Assembly: GCF_000423025.1 (NCBI RefSeq)
Contig: NZ_AUHE01000012.1
Location: 62,001-126,000 of the forward strand
Source of the DNA: Gordonia shandongensis DSM 45094
GTDB taxonomy: Bacteria; Actinomycetota; Actinomycetes; Mycobacteriales; Mycobacteriaceae
Length of the DNA stretch: 64,000 bases
Direction: 5' to 3'
Positions 8,138 through 16,500 of this stretch are shown piece after piece. Within the stretch, counting starts at the first letter, position 1. The number at the start of each line of letters is the position of its first letter. The notes beneath the pieces are model-generated. The model did not search any database and had not been told where the DNA came from. It saw nothing but the letters and a program-made list of their open reading frames with translations. Position numbers and translations under genes: made by a program.

Positions 8138-8839
8138 CTACTTGGCCGAGCTCTTCGCAGCAGTGCTCTTCGCAGTGGTGCTCTTCGCAGTGGTGCTCTT
8201 CGCAGCGGCCTTCTTGGCCGGGGCGGCCTTCTTGGCGGCGGGCTTGCGCGACTGAGCGGTCTTCTTCAGCTCCGCGGCGTCGGCCGAGACCTTGTCGGCG
8301 GCGGCGTCGGCGTCGGCCTTCGCCTTGGTGCCGGCCTGCTCGACGGCGACGGCGGTGTCCTCGACGCGCTCGGCGGTGCGACCGGCCAGCGCGGCGGCGC
8401 GCTCGCCGACGGCGCGGGTCTGCGTCGAGACGGCGCCCAGGGCGTCCTCGGTGAGGTCGACGGCCTCGCTGTAGACCTTCTCCACGCGAGCCAGGCTCTC
8501 CTCGACGGCCGGGGTGGAGCGCAGACGCTCGACGGCCGTCTCGCCGCGCTCGGCGAGCGAGGAGTACAGACCGGTCGCGGCCTCGATGTACGGGCCGGCG
8601 AACTTCGTCAGCTCGTCCTGCGTCAGCTTGCTGCGGAGCTCATCGATGCTGGGCAGCTCGGTGGGCAGCTCGCCGAACCAGGTGCGGGTCTCCTCGGCAC
8701 GGGCCTCGGCGCGCTCACGCGAGGTCTCGACGCGGGTGCGCAGCTCGGCGAACGCGTCCTTGACTTCCTGGACGGCGACGTCGCCGGCGCCGACGACGGC
8801 GTAGACGGGGGTGGGGAAAGTACGTTCTGCGGTGCTCAT
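8138..8839 (-). CDS. hbhA: heparin-binding hemagglutinin HbhA-like protein
   Basis: A 233-residue protein related to mycobacterial HbhA, a surface- and lipid-associated adhesin that binds sulfated glycans and also interacts with intracellular lipid inclusions. The N-terminus (FPTPVYAVVGAGDVAV) matches HbhA, followed by a long predicted coiled coil (about residues 25-190) and a Lys/Ala-rich tail starting near residue 200 (KKAAPAKKAAAKS). The last part of the tail differs from mycobacteria: it is a five-residue T(T/A)AKS repeat instead of continued KKAAPAKK. The ATG at 8839 has a GAGGAG ribosome-binding site. No signal peptide is seen, as in HbhA. Confidence 0.85.
   Translation of the reverse strand: MSTAERTFPTPVYAVVGAGDVAVQEVKDAFAELRTRVETSRERAEARAEETRTWFGELPTELPSIDELRSKLTQDELTKFAGPYIEAATGLYSSLAERGETAVERLRSTPAVEESLARVEKVYSEAVDLTEDALGAVSTQTRAVGERAAALAGRTAERVEDTAVAVEQAGTKAKADADAAADKVSADAAELKKTAQSRKPAAKKAAPAKKAAAKSTTAKSTTAKSTAAKSSAK
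8151..8210. repeat. 15-bp tandem repeat in the hbhA tail, 4 copies
   Basis: Four adjacent 15-bp units starting CTCTTCGCAG (8151, 8166, 8181, 8196) encode the five-residue repeat of the HbhA C-terminus. The middle two are identical. Copy-number change would lengthen or shorten the basic tail without a frameshift. Confidence 0.95.
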
Positions 8840-8908
8840 GGCGTCTCCTCGGGGTGGTGTCAGATCGTTCGAGGTCATCTGCTAACACCAACGAGTATCC
8901 CGAAAAGT

Positions 8909-8927
8909 GCTAACAAATGCTAGCGCT
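8909..8927. promoter_or_regulatory. putative XRE operator upstream of hbhA
   Basis: GCTAACAAATGCTAGCGCT, 70 bases upstream of the hbhA start, matches the motif upstream of the XRE regulator gene (4208-4226). An additional half-site GCTAACA occurs at about 8881, 41 bases upstream of hbhA. The inner GCTA-N8-TAGC is a perfect inverted repeat here. Confidence 0.5.
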
Positions 8928-8978
8928 ACTGCAGGCATAGTGGCCGATGTCACCACCAATCGAATGGTTGCAGAAACA

Positions 8979-9028
8979 ACGAATCCGGTGTTCACCGCGC
9001 TATTTCTCGCGATGCCCACCGGATTCGT
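8979..9028 (-). terminator. terminator after the metE homologue
   Basis: A perfect 12-bp inverted repeat (ACGAATCCGGTG at 8979-8990, complement at 9017-9028) lies 42 bases downstream of the metE stop. On the minus strand the stem is followed by TTGTTTCT, a short T-rich tail, consistent with intrinsic termination before the hbhA promoter. Confidence 0.7.
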
Positions 9029-9069
9029 CGTCGTCAGCCACCGAGACTTCCGCTAGCAGAAGGTTATCG

Positions 9070-11403
9070 TCAGCGGCCCGTCTCGTCACCGTCGGCACGA
9101 TCGGCGGCCAACCGCCTCCGCTGCCGTCGAGCGGCGGCGACCATGTTGCGCAACGCAGGCTCCAGCTGCCAGTAGTGCCGCGTCTTGAGACCGCCGTCCG
9201 GGTTGGCCCACAACCGATCCGGGGCGACCGCCCTGGTCGCCAGGGTCAGCCGCTCGTCGATCGTGTCGATGTCGGGAATCACCGCACTGCGACTCTCGTA
9301 GACACCCGGTCCCACCTCGCGCTCGAGCGCGGTCCCGCGCTCCACCAACTCGGTGAGCACCCAGTCGATCGACCGCGTCGCCACGATCGACGTCACATCG
9401 GCGTCCATCTTGTTGAAGGCGTCGACGACCTTGCCGATCGACGAGTACCCGAGGTGCGTGTGAATCTGCGTCTCGGGCTTCGCCCCGCCGACGGCCAGCT
9501 TGAACGCCGAGACGGCCCAGTCCAGGTATCCCTCGCGCCCCCGCTCGCGCAGCGGCAGCAGCTCCCGGATCGACGGCTCGTCGACCTGGATGATCTTGAT
9601 GCCGGCCCGCTCGAGATCGGCGACCTCGTCCCGGATCGCCAACGCGAGCTGCTCGGCCGTCTCGTACAGGGGTTGATCCTGCCGCACGAACGACCGTGCG
9701 AGCATCGTCACCGGTCCGGTCAGAATGCCCTTGACGGGCTTGTCTGTGAGCGATTGGGCATAGGTGATCCACTCGACCGTCATCGGATGGCGACGCTTGA
9801 TGTCGCTGTAGAGGATCGGCGGACGCACGCAGCGTGAGCCGTACACCTGCACCCACCCCTGGTGGGTGAAGGCGTACCCGTCCATGAGCTCGGCGAAGTA
9901 CTGCACCATGTCGTTGCGCTCGGCCTCACCGTGCACCAGGACGTCCAGGCCGATGTCCTCCTGGAGCTCGATGACCCGTTTGATCTCCTCGCGGAGCCGA
10001 TCGGCGTACTCGTCCCACGTGAGGCGACCCTGCCCGTAGTAGTACCGGGCGCGGCGCACCTCATCGGTCTGCGGGAACGAGCCGAGCGTGCACGTCGGCA
10101 CCGGAGGCAGTCCGAGAGCCGCCTGCTGCGCCACGCGCCGCTGCGCATAGGGGACCCGCTCCCGCTGGTCGGGTCGGATGTTCGCGACGCGCTGGCGAAC
10201 GTCGTGCTTGAGCTTGAAGTGGACCGTCGCCGGCCGGGTGTACCAGTGTTCGGGCGCCCCCTCGGAGACGGCCTTGGCCAGGGCGACGACCTCGCCGACC
10301 TTCTGCTTGGCGAACGACAGCCGGTCGGCCACCTCGCCGGGCAGATCCGGCTCGATCAGCTTGTCGATCGGAACGTGCATCAGGGTGCACGACGTGCACA
10401 CCACGATGTCCGGGATCACCTTCTTGATCTCGAGCAGGTAGTCGAGTTTGCCGCCCTTCGCGGCCTTCCACACGTTGCGGCCGTCGATGACGCCCGCATA
10501 CAGGCGCTTGCGCCGCAGTCCGGCGATCTCCGAGAGCTGGCTGGCCGTCATCCGCGCCGTCACCAGATCGAGCGCGATGGCCTCCACCTTGCTCTCGGCG
10601 AGGATCGGGAGCGCCGGACCCAGATCGCCGTATTCTCCGGTCACCAGAATGCGGGGCCGGAGTCCCGCGCCACCGAGCCGCTCGTAGGCGTGCTCGAGCG
10701 CCTCGAGTTCGGCCTCGCTCCGGTCGGAGGTGAAGGCGGGCTCGTCGAGCTGAACGCACTTGGTGTTCTGCTTGGCGAGCTTCTCGAAGAGCTCGATGTA
10801 GACGTCGATCAGATCGTCGAGCCGGTCGAGCGGAGAGAATCCCTCGGGCGCATCGGGGCCGGCCTTGCTCATCAACAGCAGGCTCACCGGCCCGAGCATG
10901 ATCGGGCGGAGCTCGATCCCGGCGGCCTTGGCCCGGCGATGCTCGTCGAGCAGGTCCTCGCTGAGCCACGGCACGCGATCCAGGGAGAACTCCATGTCCG
11001 GCTCGATCACCGGCTGGCGGTAGTAGTAGTTCGTGTCGAAGTACTTGATGAGCTCCAGCGGCGGGAACTCCGGCTTTCCGCGCGCCACGGCGAAGTAGAA
11101 GTCGAGCGGATCGAGCTCCTCGGCCAGCGGGGCGAACCGGCTCGGGACCGCGCCGAACATGAGCGCGTTGTCCAGAACGTGGTCGTAGTACGAGAAGGTG
11201 TTGCCCGGCACCTGCTCCAGACCGGTCGCCGCCAGTTCACGCCACGTCGACTCGGCCAGCTCTCGACCCGTGGAGACCAGCTCGTCGCGGTCGATCGCAC
11301 CGTGCCAGTAGTTCTCCAGCGCGAATTTCAGTTCCCGCCTGGCCCCGATCCGGGGGTACCCCAGGATCGACGATCCATACTCGATTCCATCAGCACGTGC
11401 CAT
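9070..11403 (-). CDS. metE: MetE-family protein lacking the zinc site
   Basis: A 777-residue, full-length homologue of cobalamin-independent methionine synthase, which moves a methyl group from methyltetrahydropteroyl-polyglutamate to homocysteine bound through zinc. Both barrels are recognisable (N-terminal GYPRIGARRELKFALENYW, C-terminal GSFPQTDEVRRAR, VLVHGEAERNDMVQYF, KGILTGPVTM, IQVDEPSIRELLPLR). However, by alignment from memory to E. coli MetE, zinc ligands Cys643, Glu665 and Cys726 are replaced by Gly652, Val674 and Gly737; only the His (His650) remains. The catalytic His of the GVYDIHSP motif is Arg705. The DNA reads cleanly through all four places. It cannot be an ordinary MetE; a changed reaction or a non-catalytic role is likely. 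Confidence 0.85.
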   Translation of the reverse strand: MARADGIEYGSSILGYPRIGARRELKFALENYWHGAIDRDELVSTGRELAESTWRELAATGLEQVPGNTFSYYDHVLDNALMFGAVPSRFAPLAEELDPLDFYFAVARGKPEFPPLELIKYFDTNYYYRQPVIEPDMEFSLDRVPWLSEDLLDEHRRAKAAGIELRPIMLGPVSLLLMSKAGPDAPEGFSPLDRLDDLIDVYIELFEKLAKQNTKCVQLDEPAFTSDRSEAELEALEHAYERLGGAGLRPRILVTGEYGDLGPALPILAESKVEAIALDLVTARMTASQLSEIAGLRRKRLYAGVIDGRNVWKAAKGGKLDYLLEIKKVIPDIVVCTSCTLMHVPIDKLIEPDLPGEVADRLSFAKQKVGEVVALAKAVSEGAPEHWYTRPATVHFKLKHDVRQRVANIRPDQRERVPYAQRRVAQQAALGLPPVPTCTLGSFPQTDEVRRARYYYGQGRLTWDEYADRLREEIKRVIELQEDIGLDVLVHGEAERNDMVQYFAELMDGYAFTHQGWVQVYGSRCVRPPILYSDIKRRHPMTVEWITYAQSLTDKPVKGILTGPVTMLARSFVRQDQPLYETAEQLALAIRDEVADLERAGIKIIQVDEPSIRELLPLRERGREGYLDWAVSAFKLAVGGAKPETQIHTHLGYSSIGKVVDAFNKMDADVTSIVATRSIDWVLTELVERGTALEREVGPGVYESRSAVIPDIDTIDERLTLATRAVAPDRLWANPDGGLKTRHYWQLEPALRNMVAAARRQRRRLAADRADGDETGR

Positions 11404-11412
11404 AGCTAGACC

Positions 11413-11425
11413 CTATCCACGATAG
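11413..11425. promoter_or_regulatory. small inverted repeat just upstream of metE homologue
   Basis: CTATC-CAC-GATAG is a perfect 5-3-5 inverted repeat ending 10 bases upstream of the start codon. The spacer between this gene and the preceding terminator is only 34 bases, so the promoter must lie here and the repeat could be an operator. No room for a riboswitch. Confidence 0.35.
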
Positions 11426-11437
11426 AAACCCGACGCG

Positions 11438-11467
11438 CGTCGGCTGCACCGATCGGTGCAGCCGACG
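11438..11467 (-). terminator. terminator after fadB2
   Basis: A perfect 30-bp palindrome (left arm CGTCGGCTGCACC, centre GATC) lies 45 bases downstream of the fadB2 stop codon and 34 bases upstream of the metE homologue. On the minus strand it is followed by a GGGTTTCT stretch. Confidence 0.75.
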
Positions 11468-11511
11468 ACGCTCTGTCGATTGTGCGGCGAGAACTCGTCG
11501 CTGCGCGCCCG

Positions 11512-12390
11512 TCAGTTCGCGGCGTCGCCGTACTGGTAGAAGCCGCGGCCGGCCTTCTTGCCGAGACGACCGGCCTCCACCATGCGCAGCAGCAGCGGCG
11601 GCGGCGAGTACAGGGGCTCCTTGAACTCCTCGTACATCTTGTCGGCGATCGCCTTGACGGTGTCGAGGCCGACGAGGTCGGTCAGCTTCAGCGGACCCAT
11701 CGGGTGCGCGCAGCCCAGCACCATCGCCTTGTCGATGTCCTCGACGGTCGCGAAGCCGCTCTCCACCATCCGGACCGCCGACAGCAGGTACGGGACCAGC
11801 AGTGCGTTCACCACGAAGCCGGAGCGGTCCGACGACCGGACCACCTGCTTGCCGAGGACGTCGTGGGCGAAGTTCTCGGCACGCTGCGAGACCTCGCTGC
11901 TGGTCATCAGCGTGGTGACCAGCTCCACGAGCGGCAGGACCGGCACCGGGTTGAAGAAGTGCATGCCGATCACCCGGCTCGCGTTCTCCGTCGCCATCCC
12001 CAGCTTCATGATCGGGATCGACGAGGTGTTCGACGCGAGGACCGCATTCGGGTCGGTGACGACCTTGTCGAGCTCCCGGAACACCCCGGTCTTGACCTCT
12101 TCGTCCTCGATGATCGCCTCGACCACCAGCTGGCGGTCGGCGAAGTCGCCGAGGTCGGAGGTGAATCGCAGACGCCACGACGCCTGCTCGCGCTCACGCT
12201 CGGTGAGCTTTCCGCTGCTCACACCGCGGTCGAGGGACCGCAGGATGCGCGCGCGACCCGCCGCCGCCAGTTCGCGGGTGGTCTCGTAGACGAGCACGTC
12301 GGTGTTCGCCCGGGCGCACACCTCGGCGATGCCGGCACCCATCTGACCGGCGCCGATGATGCCGACGCGCGAAATCTTCTCGCTTGCCAT
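11512..12390 (-). CDS. fadB2: 3-hydroxybutyryl-CoA dehydrogenase
   Basis: A 292-residue NAD(P)-dependent enzyme that interconverts 3-hydroxybutyryl-CoA and acetoacetyl-CoA in short-chain fatty-acid metabolism. The Rossmann motif VGIIGAGQMGAGIAEV begins at about residue 9; the family signature including the catalytic His is in GMHFFNPVPVLPLVELV, and the C-terminal domain carries DRSGFVVNALLVPYL and HPMGPLKLTDLVGLD. The ATG at 12390 is preceded by AGGAG at a good distance; a TTG two codons earlier is less likely. It follows aceA on the same strand with a terminator between them, the order seen in M. tuberculosis (icl1, fadB2). Confidence 0.93.
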   Translation of the reverse strand: MASEKISRVGIIGAGQMGAGIAEVCARANTDVLVYETTRELAAAGRARILRSLDRGVSSGKLTEREREQASWRLRFTSDLGDFADRQLVVEAIIEDEEVKTGVFRELDKVVTDPNAVLASNTSSIPIMKLGMATENASRVIGMHFFNPVPVLPLVELVTTLMTSSEVSQRAENFAHDVLGKQVVRSSDRSGFVVNALLVPYLLSAVRMVESGFATVEDIDKAMVLGCAHPMGPLKLTDLVGLDTVKAIADKMYEEFKEPLYSPPPLLLRMVEAGRLGKKAGRGFYQYGDAAN

Positions 12391-12458
12391 GTTCAAGCTC
12401 CTGAAATGTTGTGTGACTCATCGCGCCGGTGGACGGCGGAGTACTTCCTGTTTAGCAA

Positions 12459-12504
12459 TGATCCCGGGGCAGGCGGGAGTTATCCACTGCTTGCCCCGGG
12501 ATCA
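12459..12504 (-). terminator. terminator after aceA
   Basis: A perfect 13-bp stem (TGATCCCGGGGCA at 12459-12471, complement at 12492-12504) with a 20-base loop lies between the aceA stop and the fadB2 start. The T-run is poor. Confidence 0.75.
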
Positions 12505-12545
12505 TCACGTTGTCGTCAACCTCTCGTCGAGAAGTCGATCAGCTC

Positions 12546-13841
12546 CTAGTGGAACTGGCCCTCCTCGGTGGAGCCCTTCAGGGCCGCGGTCGAGGTGTTC
12601 GGGTCGACGGTGGTGGCGACCTGGTCGAAGTAGCCGGCACCGACCTCGCGCTGGTGCTTGATCGCGGTGAAGCCGCGCTCCTCGGCAGCCTTGAACTCGC
12701 GCTCCTGCAGGTCGACGAAGGCGGTCATGCCGTTGCGGGCGTAGCCGTGAGCCAGGTCGAACATGCCGTAGTTGAGCGAGTGGAAGCCGGCCAGGGTGAT
12801 GAACTGGAACTTGAAGCCCATCGCGCCGAGCTCCTTCTGGAACTTGGCGATGGTGTCGTCGTCCAGGTGGGCCTTCCAGTTGAAGGACGGGCTGCAGTTG
12901 TAGGCCAGCAGCTGGTCCGGGAACTCGGCCTTGACCGACTCGGCGAACTTCTTGGCGACCTCGAGGTCCGGGACACCGGTCTCCATCCAGATGAGGTCGG
13001 CGTACGGCGCGTAGGCCTTGGCGCGAGCGATGCAGGGCTCGATGCCGTTCTTGACGCCGTAGAAGCCCTCGGAGGTGCGGGTGCCGTCGAGGAACTCGCG
13101 GTCACGCTCGTCGACGTCGGAGGTCAGCAGCGTGGCGGCCTCGGCGTCGGTGCGGGCGATGACGACGGTCGGGGTGTTGGCGACGTCGGCGGCCAGGCGG
13201 GCCGAGGTCAGGGTGCGGATGTGCTGCTGGGTCGGGATCAGCACCTTGCCACCGAGGTGGCCGCACTTCTTCTCCGACGCGAGCTGGTCCTCCCAGTGCG
13301 AGCCGGCGACGCCCGCGGCGATCATGGCCTTCTGCAGCTCGTAGACGTTGAGGGCGCCGCCGAAGCCGGCCTCACCGTCGGCGACGATCGGCACGACCCA
13401 GTTGTCGACCGAGGTGTCGTTCTCGACGCGAGCGATCTCGTCGGCGCGCAGCATCGCGTTGTTGATGCGGCGGACGACCTGCGGGACCGAGTTGGCCGGG
13501 TACAGCGACTGGTCCGGGTAGGTGTGGCCCGAGAGGTTCGCATCGCCGGCGACCTGCCAGCCCGAGAGGTAGATGGCCTTGAGGCCGGCGCGGACCTGCT
13601 GCACGGCCTGGTTGCCGGTGAGGGCGCCCAGCGCGTTGATGTAGCTGTCGTCGCCCTTGGAGACGGCGTCCCACAGGATCTCGGCGCCACGGCGGGCGAG
13701 GGTCTGCTCCTCGACGACGTTGCCCTGGAGCTCGGCGACCTGCTCTGCGGTGTACTCGCGCTTGATGCCCTTCCAGCGGGGGTTGGTGTCCCAGTCCTGC
13801 TGGATTTCCGCGGCGGTGCGCGGCTGTCCGACGTTGCTCAT
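12546..13841 (-). CDS. aceA: isocitrate lyase
   Basis: A 431-residue isocitrate lyase that cleaves isocitrate to succinate and glyoxylate, the first step of the glyoxylate shunt needed for growth on acetate or fatty acids; in mycobacteria the enzyme also has methylisocitrate lyase activity. The catalytic KKCGHLGGK signature has its Cys at residue 193, and the metal-binding region is [12 protein letters not shown] at 151-162. Length and the N-terminus ([17 protein letters not shown]) match the short, icl1-type actinobacterial enzymes. Its gene neighbours ramB (regulator), fadB2 and lpd fit carbon-flux control at the C2 level. The 340-base upstream region contains TTTGCAAA-type sites. Confidence 0.97.
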   Translation of the reverse strand: MSNVGQPRTAAEIQQDWDTNPRWKGIKREYTAEQVAELQGNVVEEQTLARRGAEILWDAVSKGDDSYINALGALTGNQAVQQVRAGLKAIYLSGWQVAGDANLSGHTYPDQSLYPANSVPQVVRRINNAMLRADEIARVENDTSVDNWVVPIVADGEAGFGGALNVYELQKAMIAAGVAGSHWEDQLASEKKCGHLGGKVLIPTQQHIRTLTSARLAADVANTPTVVIARTDAEAATLLTSDVDERDREFLDGTRTSEGFYGVKNGIEPCIARAKAYAPYADLIWMETGVPDLEVAKKFAESVKAEFPDQLLAYNCSPSFNWKAHLDDDTIAKFQKELGAMGFKFQFITLAGFHSLNYGMFDLAHGYARNGMTAFVDLQEREFKAAEERGFTAIKHQREVGAGYFDQVATTVDPNTSTAALKGSTEEGQFH

Positions 13842-13900
13842 AGCCTTCGCTTTCGTTAGAACTGCGTGATCGCAGTGCTTTGAGGTTGTGAGGGTCAGCG

Positions 13901-13914
13901 CGGTTTGCGAACCG
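13901..13914. promoter_or_regulatory. palindromic TTTGCGAA element upstream of aceA
   Basis: CGGTTTGCGAACCG is an inverted repeat 60 bases upstream of the aceA start and resembles the TTTGC-centred sites bound by RamB and related regulators. Assignment is inference. Confidence 0.4.
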
Positions 13915-14013
13915 GTTGACACCCCCAGGCGATGCCTGCAGCTAGAGTGCCACAGAACAAATACGCAGGTCCAGCCCTTACTGGATGCAAATAGCGGCCA
14001 GCCGATGCCGCCA

Positions 14014-14022
14014 TTTTGCAAA
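14014..14022. promoter_or_regulatory. putative RamB site upstream of aceA
   Basis: TTTTGCAAA at 14014-14022 contains the TTTGCAAA core of the RamB operator described in Corynebacterium glutamicum (core as remembered). A related ATGCAAATA is at 13986-13994 and a TTGTAAAGA follows at 14025. The ramB gene itself is 1 kb away. Regulation is inference. Confidence 0.5.
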
Positions 14023-14183
14023 TCTTGTAAAGATACCGGGAAGGCCCACTCCACCGTCGCCATAAAAAAGTACGTGCGTACTGGGAAAACCCGTCGGGAA
14101 CCGCGCGCCGGAATCCGACACGCTCACGCGACCCGCACGCGGACCGGATCGCACGACGTTGTGCGAGACTTCACAGCCCGCGG

Positions 14184-14960
14184 TCAGCGGGACGCCCGCG
14201 CAACGGCCTCGCGGACCAGATCGGAGAACTCGTCGTCCGACACCGGGGCGGGCGGCGCACCCGCCCCCTCATCGATGGCGCTGCTGTCACCGGACACGAT
14301 GAGCTGCACCGTGATCGGGTCCCGATCCGGACGCTGCACCAGGAGGGTCGCCTTGAGCATGGTGCGTCCGCGACGCCCGCCGTCGACGAACGTCGTGATC
14401 GACTGCGTCCGAACGAGGAACGACTGCGTCACCGCGTCGTCGCGGACGGCGGGCAGCTCGCGCGCAGTGGTGACGATCCTCGACCCGTCGACGATCCCGC
14501 CGCCCTTCGCGACCGCGGTGACGGTGGCGCACGGCCCCAGCGAGGCCCGCCGGTCCGCGTCGACGTCGTAGGGCACCGTCGAGATCAGTTCGCTGACCCG
14601 CCCGTCGTCGGACCGTCCCACCACGAGTGCCGAATTGTCCTCGGTGACATGCGGGTTGAACTCGGCGTCCGCGGTCGGCGCACACTGGCGCGGCGAGAAC
14701 TCGAGCGACCGCGCGCCCTCCAGCGCACGACGGTTGGCCCCGACCAGGTCGCCGATCATCATCGGCGCCGGCGTGAACTGCGCCGGCAGCATGTCGGAGG
14801 TGAGCAGCAGATCGGGCAGGCTGCGCTCGTCGGGCTCACTCGACCCGCACGACGACACACCGAGAGCCAGCACCGCGATCAGCGCCCCGACCCCCGTTCG
14901 GGACAGAATGGGAGCAGACAGGATCGATCGAGGTGGTCGGATACCGTGCACGCCGGTCAC
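14184..14960 (-). CDS. putative lipoprotein
   Basis: A 258-residue protein with an N-terminal export signal (ALIAVLALGVSSCG) and a lipobox ending VSSC near residue 38, so it is probably lipid-anchored outside the membrane. The rest has no recognised domain; it is a mixed alpha/beta sequence resembling sensor-type lipoproteins of the DUF5642 kind, but I cannot confirm that. The GTG start at 14960 gives a standard signal peptide; the longer open frame upstream is antisense to ramB. It is divergent from ramB with 67 bases between starts. Confidence 0.7.
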   Translation of the reverse strand: MTGVHGIRPPRSILSAPILSRTGVGALIAVLALGVSSCGSSEPDERSLPDLLLTSDMLPAQFTPAPMMIGDLVGANRRALEGARSLEFSPRQCAPTADAEFNPHVTEDNSALVVGRSDDGRVSELISTVPYDVDADRRASLGPCATVTAVAKGGGIVDGSRIVTTARELPAVRDDAVTQSFLVRTQSITTFVDGGRRGRTMLKATLLVQRPDRDPITVQLIVSGDSSAIDEGAGAPPAPVSDDEFSDLVREAVARASR

Positions 14961-14988
14961 GCTACCCGGCCCGCGCCCCCGAGGGAGA

Positions 14989-15018
14989 CGACATGCGACG
15001 AGGCGACATGCGACGAGG
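14989..15018. repeat. 15-bp direct repeat in the ramB/lipoprotein promoter region
   Basis: CGACATGCGACGAGG occurs twice in perfect tandem, 14989-15003 and 15004-15018, directly upstream of the ramB start. It is positioned where an operator or a ramB 5' leader would be. Confidence 0.9.
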
Positions 15019-15027
15019 CCAGCGGCC

Positions 15028-16464
15028 GTGAGCACACCGCCCATCGGACCCAAGATGTACGTCGGCGGCCGGATCCGCAGTCTGCGCGGTGAACGCGGAC
15101 TGTCCCAGCAGGCCCTCGCCGCCGTCCTGGGCATCTCGGCGTCATACCTCAACCAGATCGAACACGACAACCGTCCGCTCACCGGTCCGGTGCTGGCGAA
15201 GATCACCGAGGCGTTCGGCCTCGACATCGACTTCTTCGACCCGCAGGACGACGTGCGTCTGGTGGCCGAACTGCGCGAGGCGCTGCTCGACGAGGACCTC
15301 GACATCGCGCCGGTGGCACGAGACACCGCCGGCGTCGCCTCGTTCGTCGCGACGCATCGGCCGATCGCCGAGGCGATGGCGGCCATGCACCGCCACTACC
15401 GGGTGGCGACCGAACAGTTGGCCGCGGTGACGTCCGGGCGCGATGACACGGACGGGCGCGGCGCGATCAGCGCCCCGCACGAGGAGGTGCGGAACTTCTT
15501 CTACCAGCGCCGCAATTACATCCACGAACTCGATGAGGCCGCCGAAGACCTCACGACCCGCATGCGCATGCACTCGGCCGACCTGCGCGCCGGTCTGGCC
15601 GCACGACTCGAGGACCGGCACGGGGTCCGGATCGTCCGCCGCGTCGATCTCGGCGACAACGTGCTGCACCGTTTCGACCCCGACGAGAAGCTCATCGAGT
15701 TCTCGGCGTCGCTGTCGCCCGGGCAGCGGGCGATGAAGATCGCCGCCGAACTCGGCCTCCTGGAGCACGGCGACCTCATCGAAGAACTGGTCGACGCCGC
15801 GAACTACACCACCCCCGACGCCGCCACGCTCGCCCGTCTCGGACTGGCGAACTACTTCGCGGCCGCCGCGGTGCTGCCCTACAGCCAGTTCCACGGGCTC
15901 GCCGAGGACTTCCGCTACGACATCGAACGCCTCTCGGCCTTCTACGCCCTCTCGTACGAGACCATCTGCCATCGCCTCTCGACGCTGCAGCGGCCGAGCA
16001 TGCGCGGGGTGCCGTGGACGTTCGTCCGCGTCGATCGTGCGGGCAACATGTCCAAACGGCAGTCGGCGACGGGCTTCCACTTCTCGTCGTCCGGTGGGAC
16101 GTGCCCGCTGTGGAACGTCTACGAGACGTTCGGGTCGCCGGGAAAGATCCTCACCCAGATCACCGAGATGCCCGACGGGCGCGAGTACTTCTGGGTGTCG
16201 CGGACGGTGGAACGGCGGGCGACCCGGTACGGCCAACCCGGAAAGACGTTCGCGATCGGGATGGGATGCGAACTGCGCCATGCCGACCGCCTGATCTACT
16301 CGGACGGCCTGGAGCTGGGGACCAACGCGCGAGCCACGCCCATCGGCGCCGGCTGCCGGGTCTGCGAGCGACAGAACTGCCCGCAGCGCGCCTTCCCGCC
16401 CCTCGGCGTGATGCTGCACCTCGACGAGCACCGCAGCACCATCTCCCCCTACACCACGTCCTGA
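15028..16464 (+). CDS. ramB: transcriptional regulator RamB (acetate metabolism)
   Basis: A 478-residue regulator of glyoxylate-cycle and acetate genes. The N-terminus is an XRE helix-turn-helix (RIRSLRGERGLSQQALAAVL, recognition helix region ISASYLNQIEHDNRPLTGPV, about residues 13-60), followed by a ScfRs/short-chain-fatty-acyl regulator domain with an HExxH-like region replaced by the RamB-type sequence and a C-terminal Cys cluster (CELRHAD, then CRVCERQNCPQRAFPP). The GTG at 15028 gives an N-terminus comparable to the mycobacterial RamB; an ATG at 15055 is an alternative. It is divergent from a lipoprotein gene and 1.2 kb from its expected target aceA. Confidence 0.93.
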   Translation: MSTPPIGPKMYVGGRIRSLRGERGLSQQALAAVLGISASYLNQIEHDNRPLTGPVLAKITEAFGLDIDFFDPQDDVRLVAELREALLDEDLDIAPVARDTAGVASFVATHRPIAEAMAAMHRHYRVATEQLAAVTSGRDDTDGRGAISAPHEEVRNFFYQRRNYIHELDEAAEDLTTRMRMHSADLRAGLAARLEDRHGVRIVRRVDLGDNVLHRFDPDEKLIEFSASLSPGQRAMKIAAELGLLEHGDLIEELVDAANYTTPDAATLARLGLANYFAAAAVLPYSQFHGLAEDFRYDIERLSAFYALSYETICHRLSTLQRPSMRGVPWTFVRVDRAGNMSKRQSATGFHFSSSGGTCPLWNVYETFGSPGKILTQITEMPDGREYFWVSRTVERRATRYGQPGKTFAIGMGCELRHADRLIYSDGLELGTNARATPIGAGCRVCERQNCPQRAFPPLGVMLHLDEHRSTISPYTTS

Positions 16465-16500
16465 GCCCCTCCACCACGCCTCCGGTCTCGACCACGGGGC

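Larger units (their letters stand above)
13842..14183. other. aceA upstream regulatory region, no gene
   Basis: This 342-base spacer between the starts and ends of aceA and a lipoprotein gene has lower GC than its surroundings and no convincing coding frame. It holds several TTTGCAAA-like elements described separately, plus AT-rich stretches typical of a regulated promoter. A TTGACA at 13916-13921 on the plus strand is followed by TAGAGT after 21 bases, too long to call a promoter. Confidence 0.6.

Noticed and set aside
11404-11511. B12 riboswitch or S-box before the metE homologue
   Set aside because: Only a short spacer with a terminator and a small inverted repeat is present; no room or conserved boxes for a riboswitch.
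13916-13948. Plus-strand promoter TTGACA/TAGAGT
   Set aside because: Spacing of 21 bases is too long and no plus-strand gene follows before the lipoprotein's antisense region.
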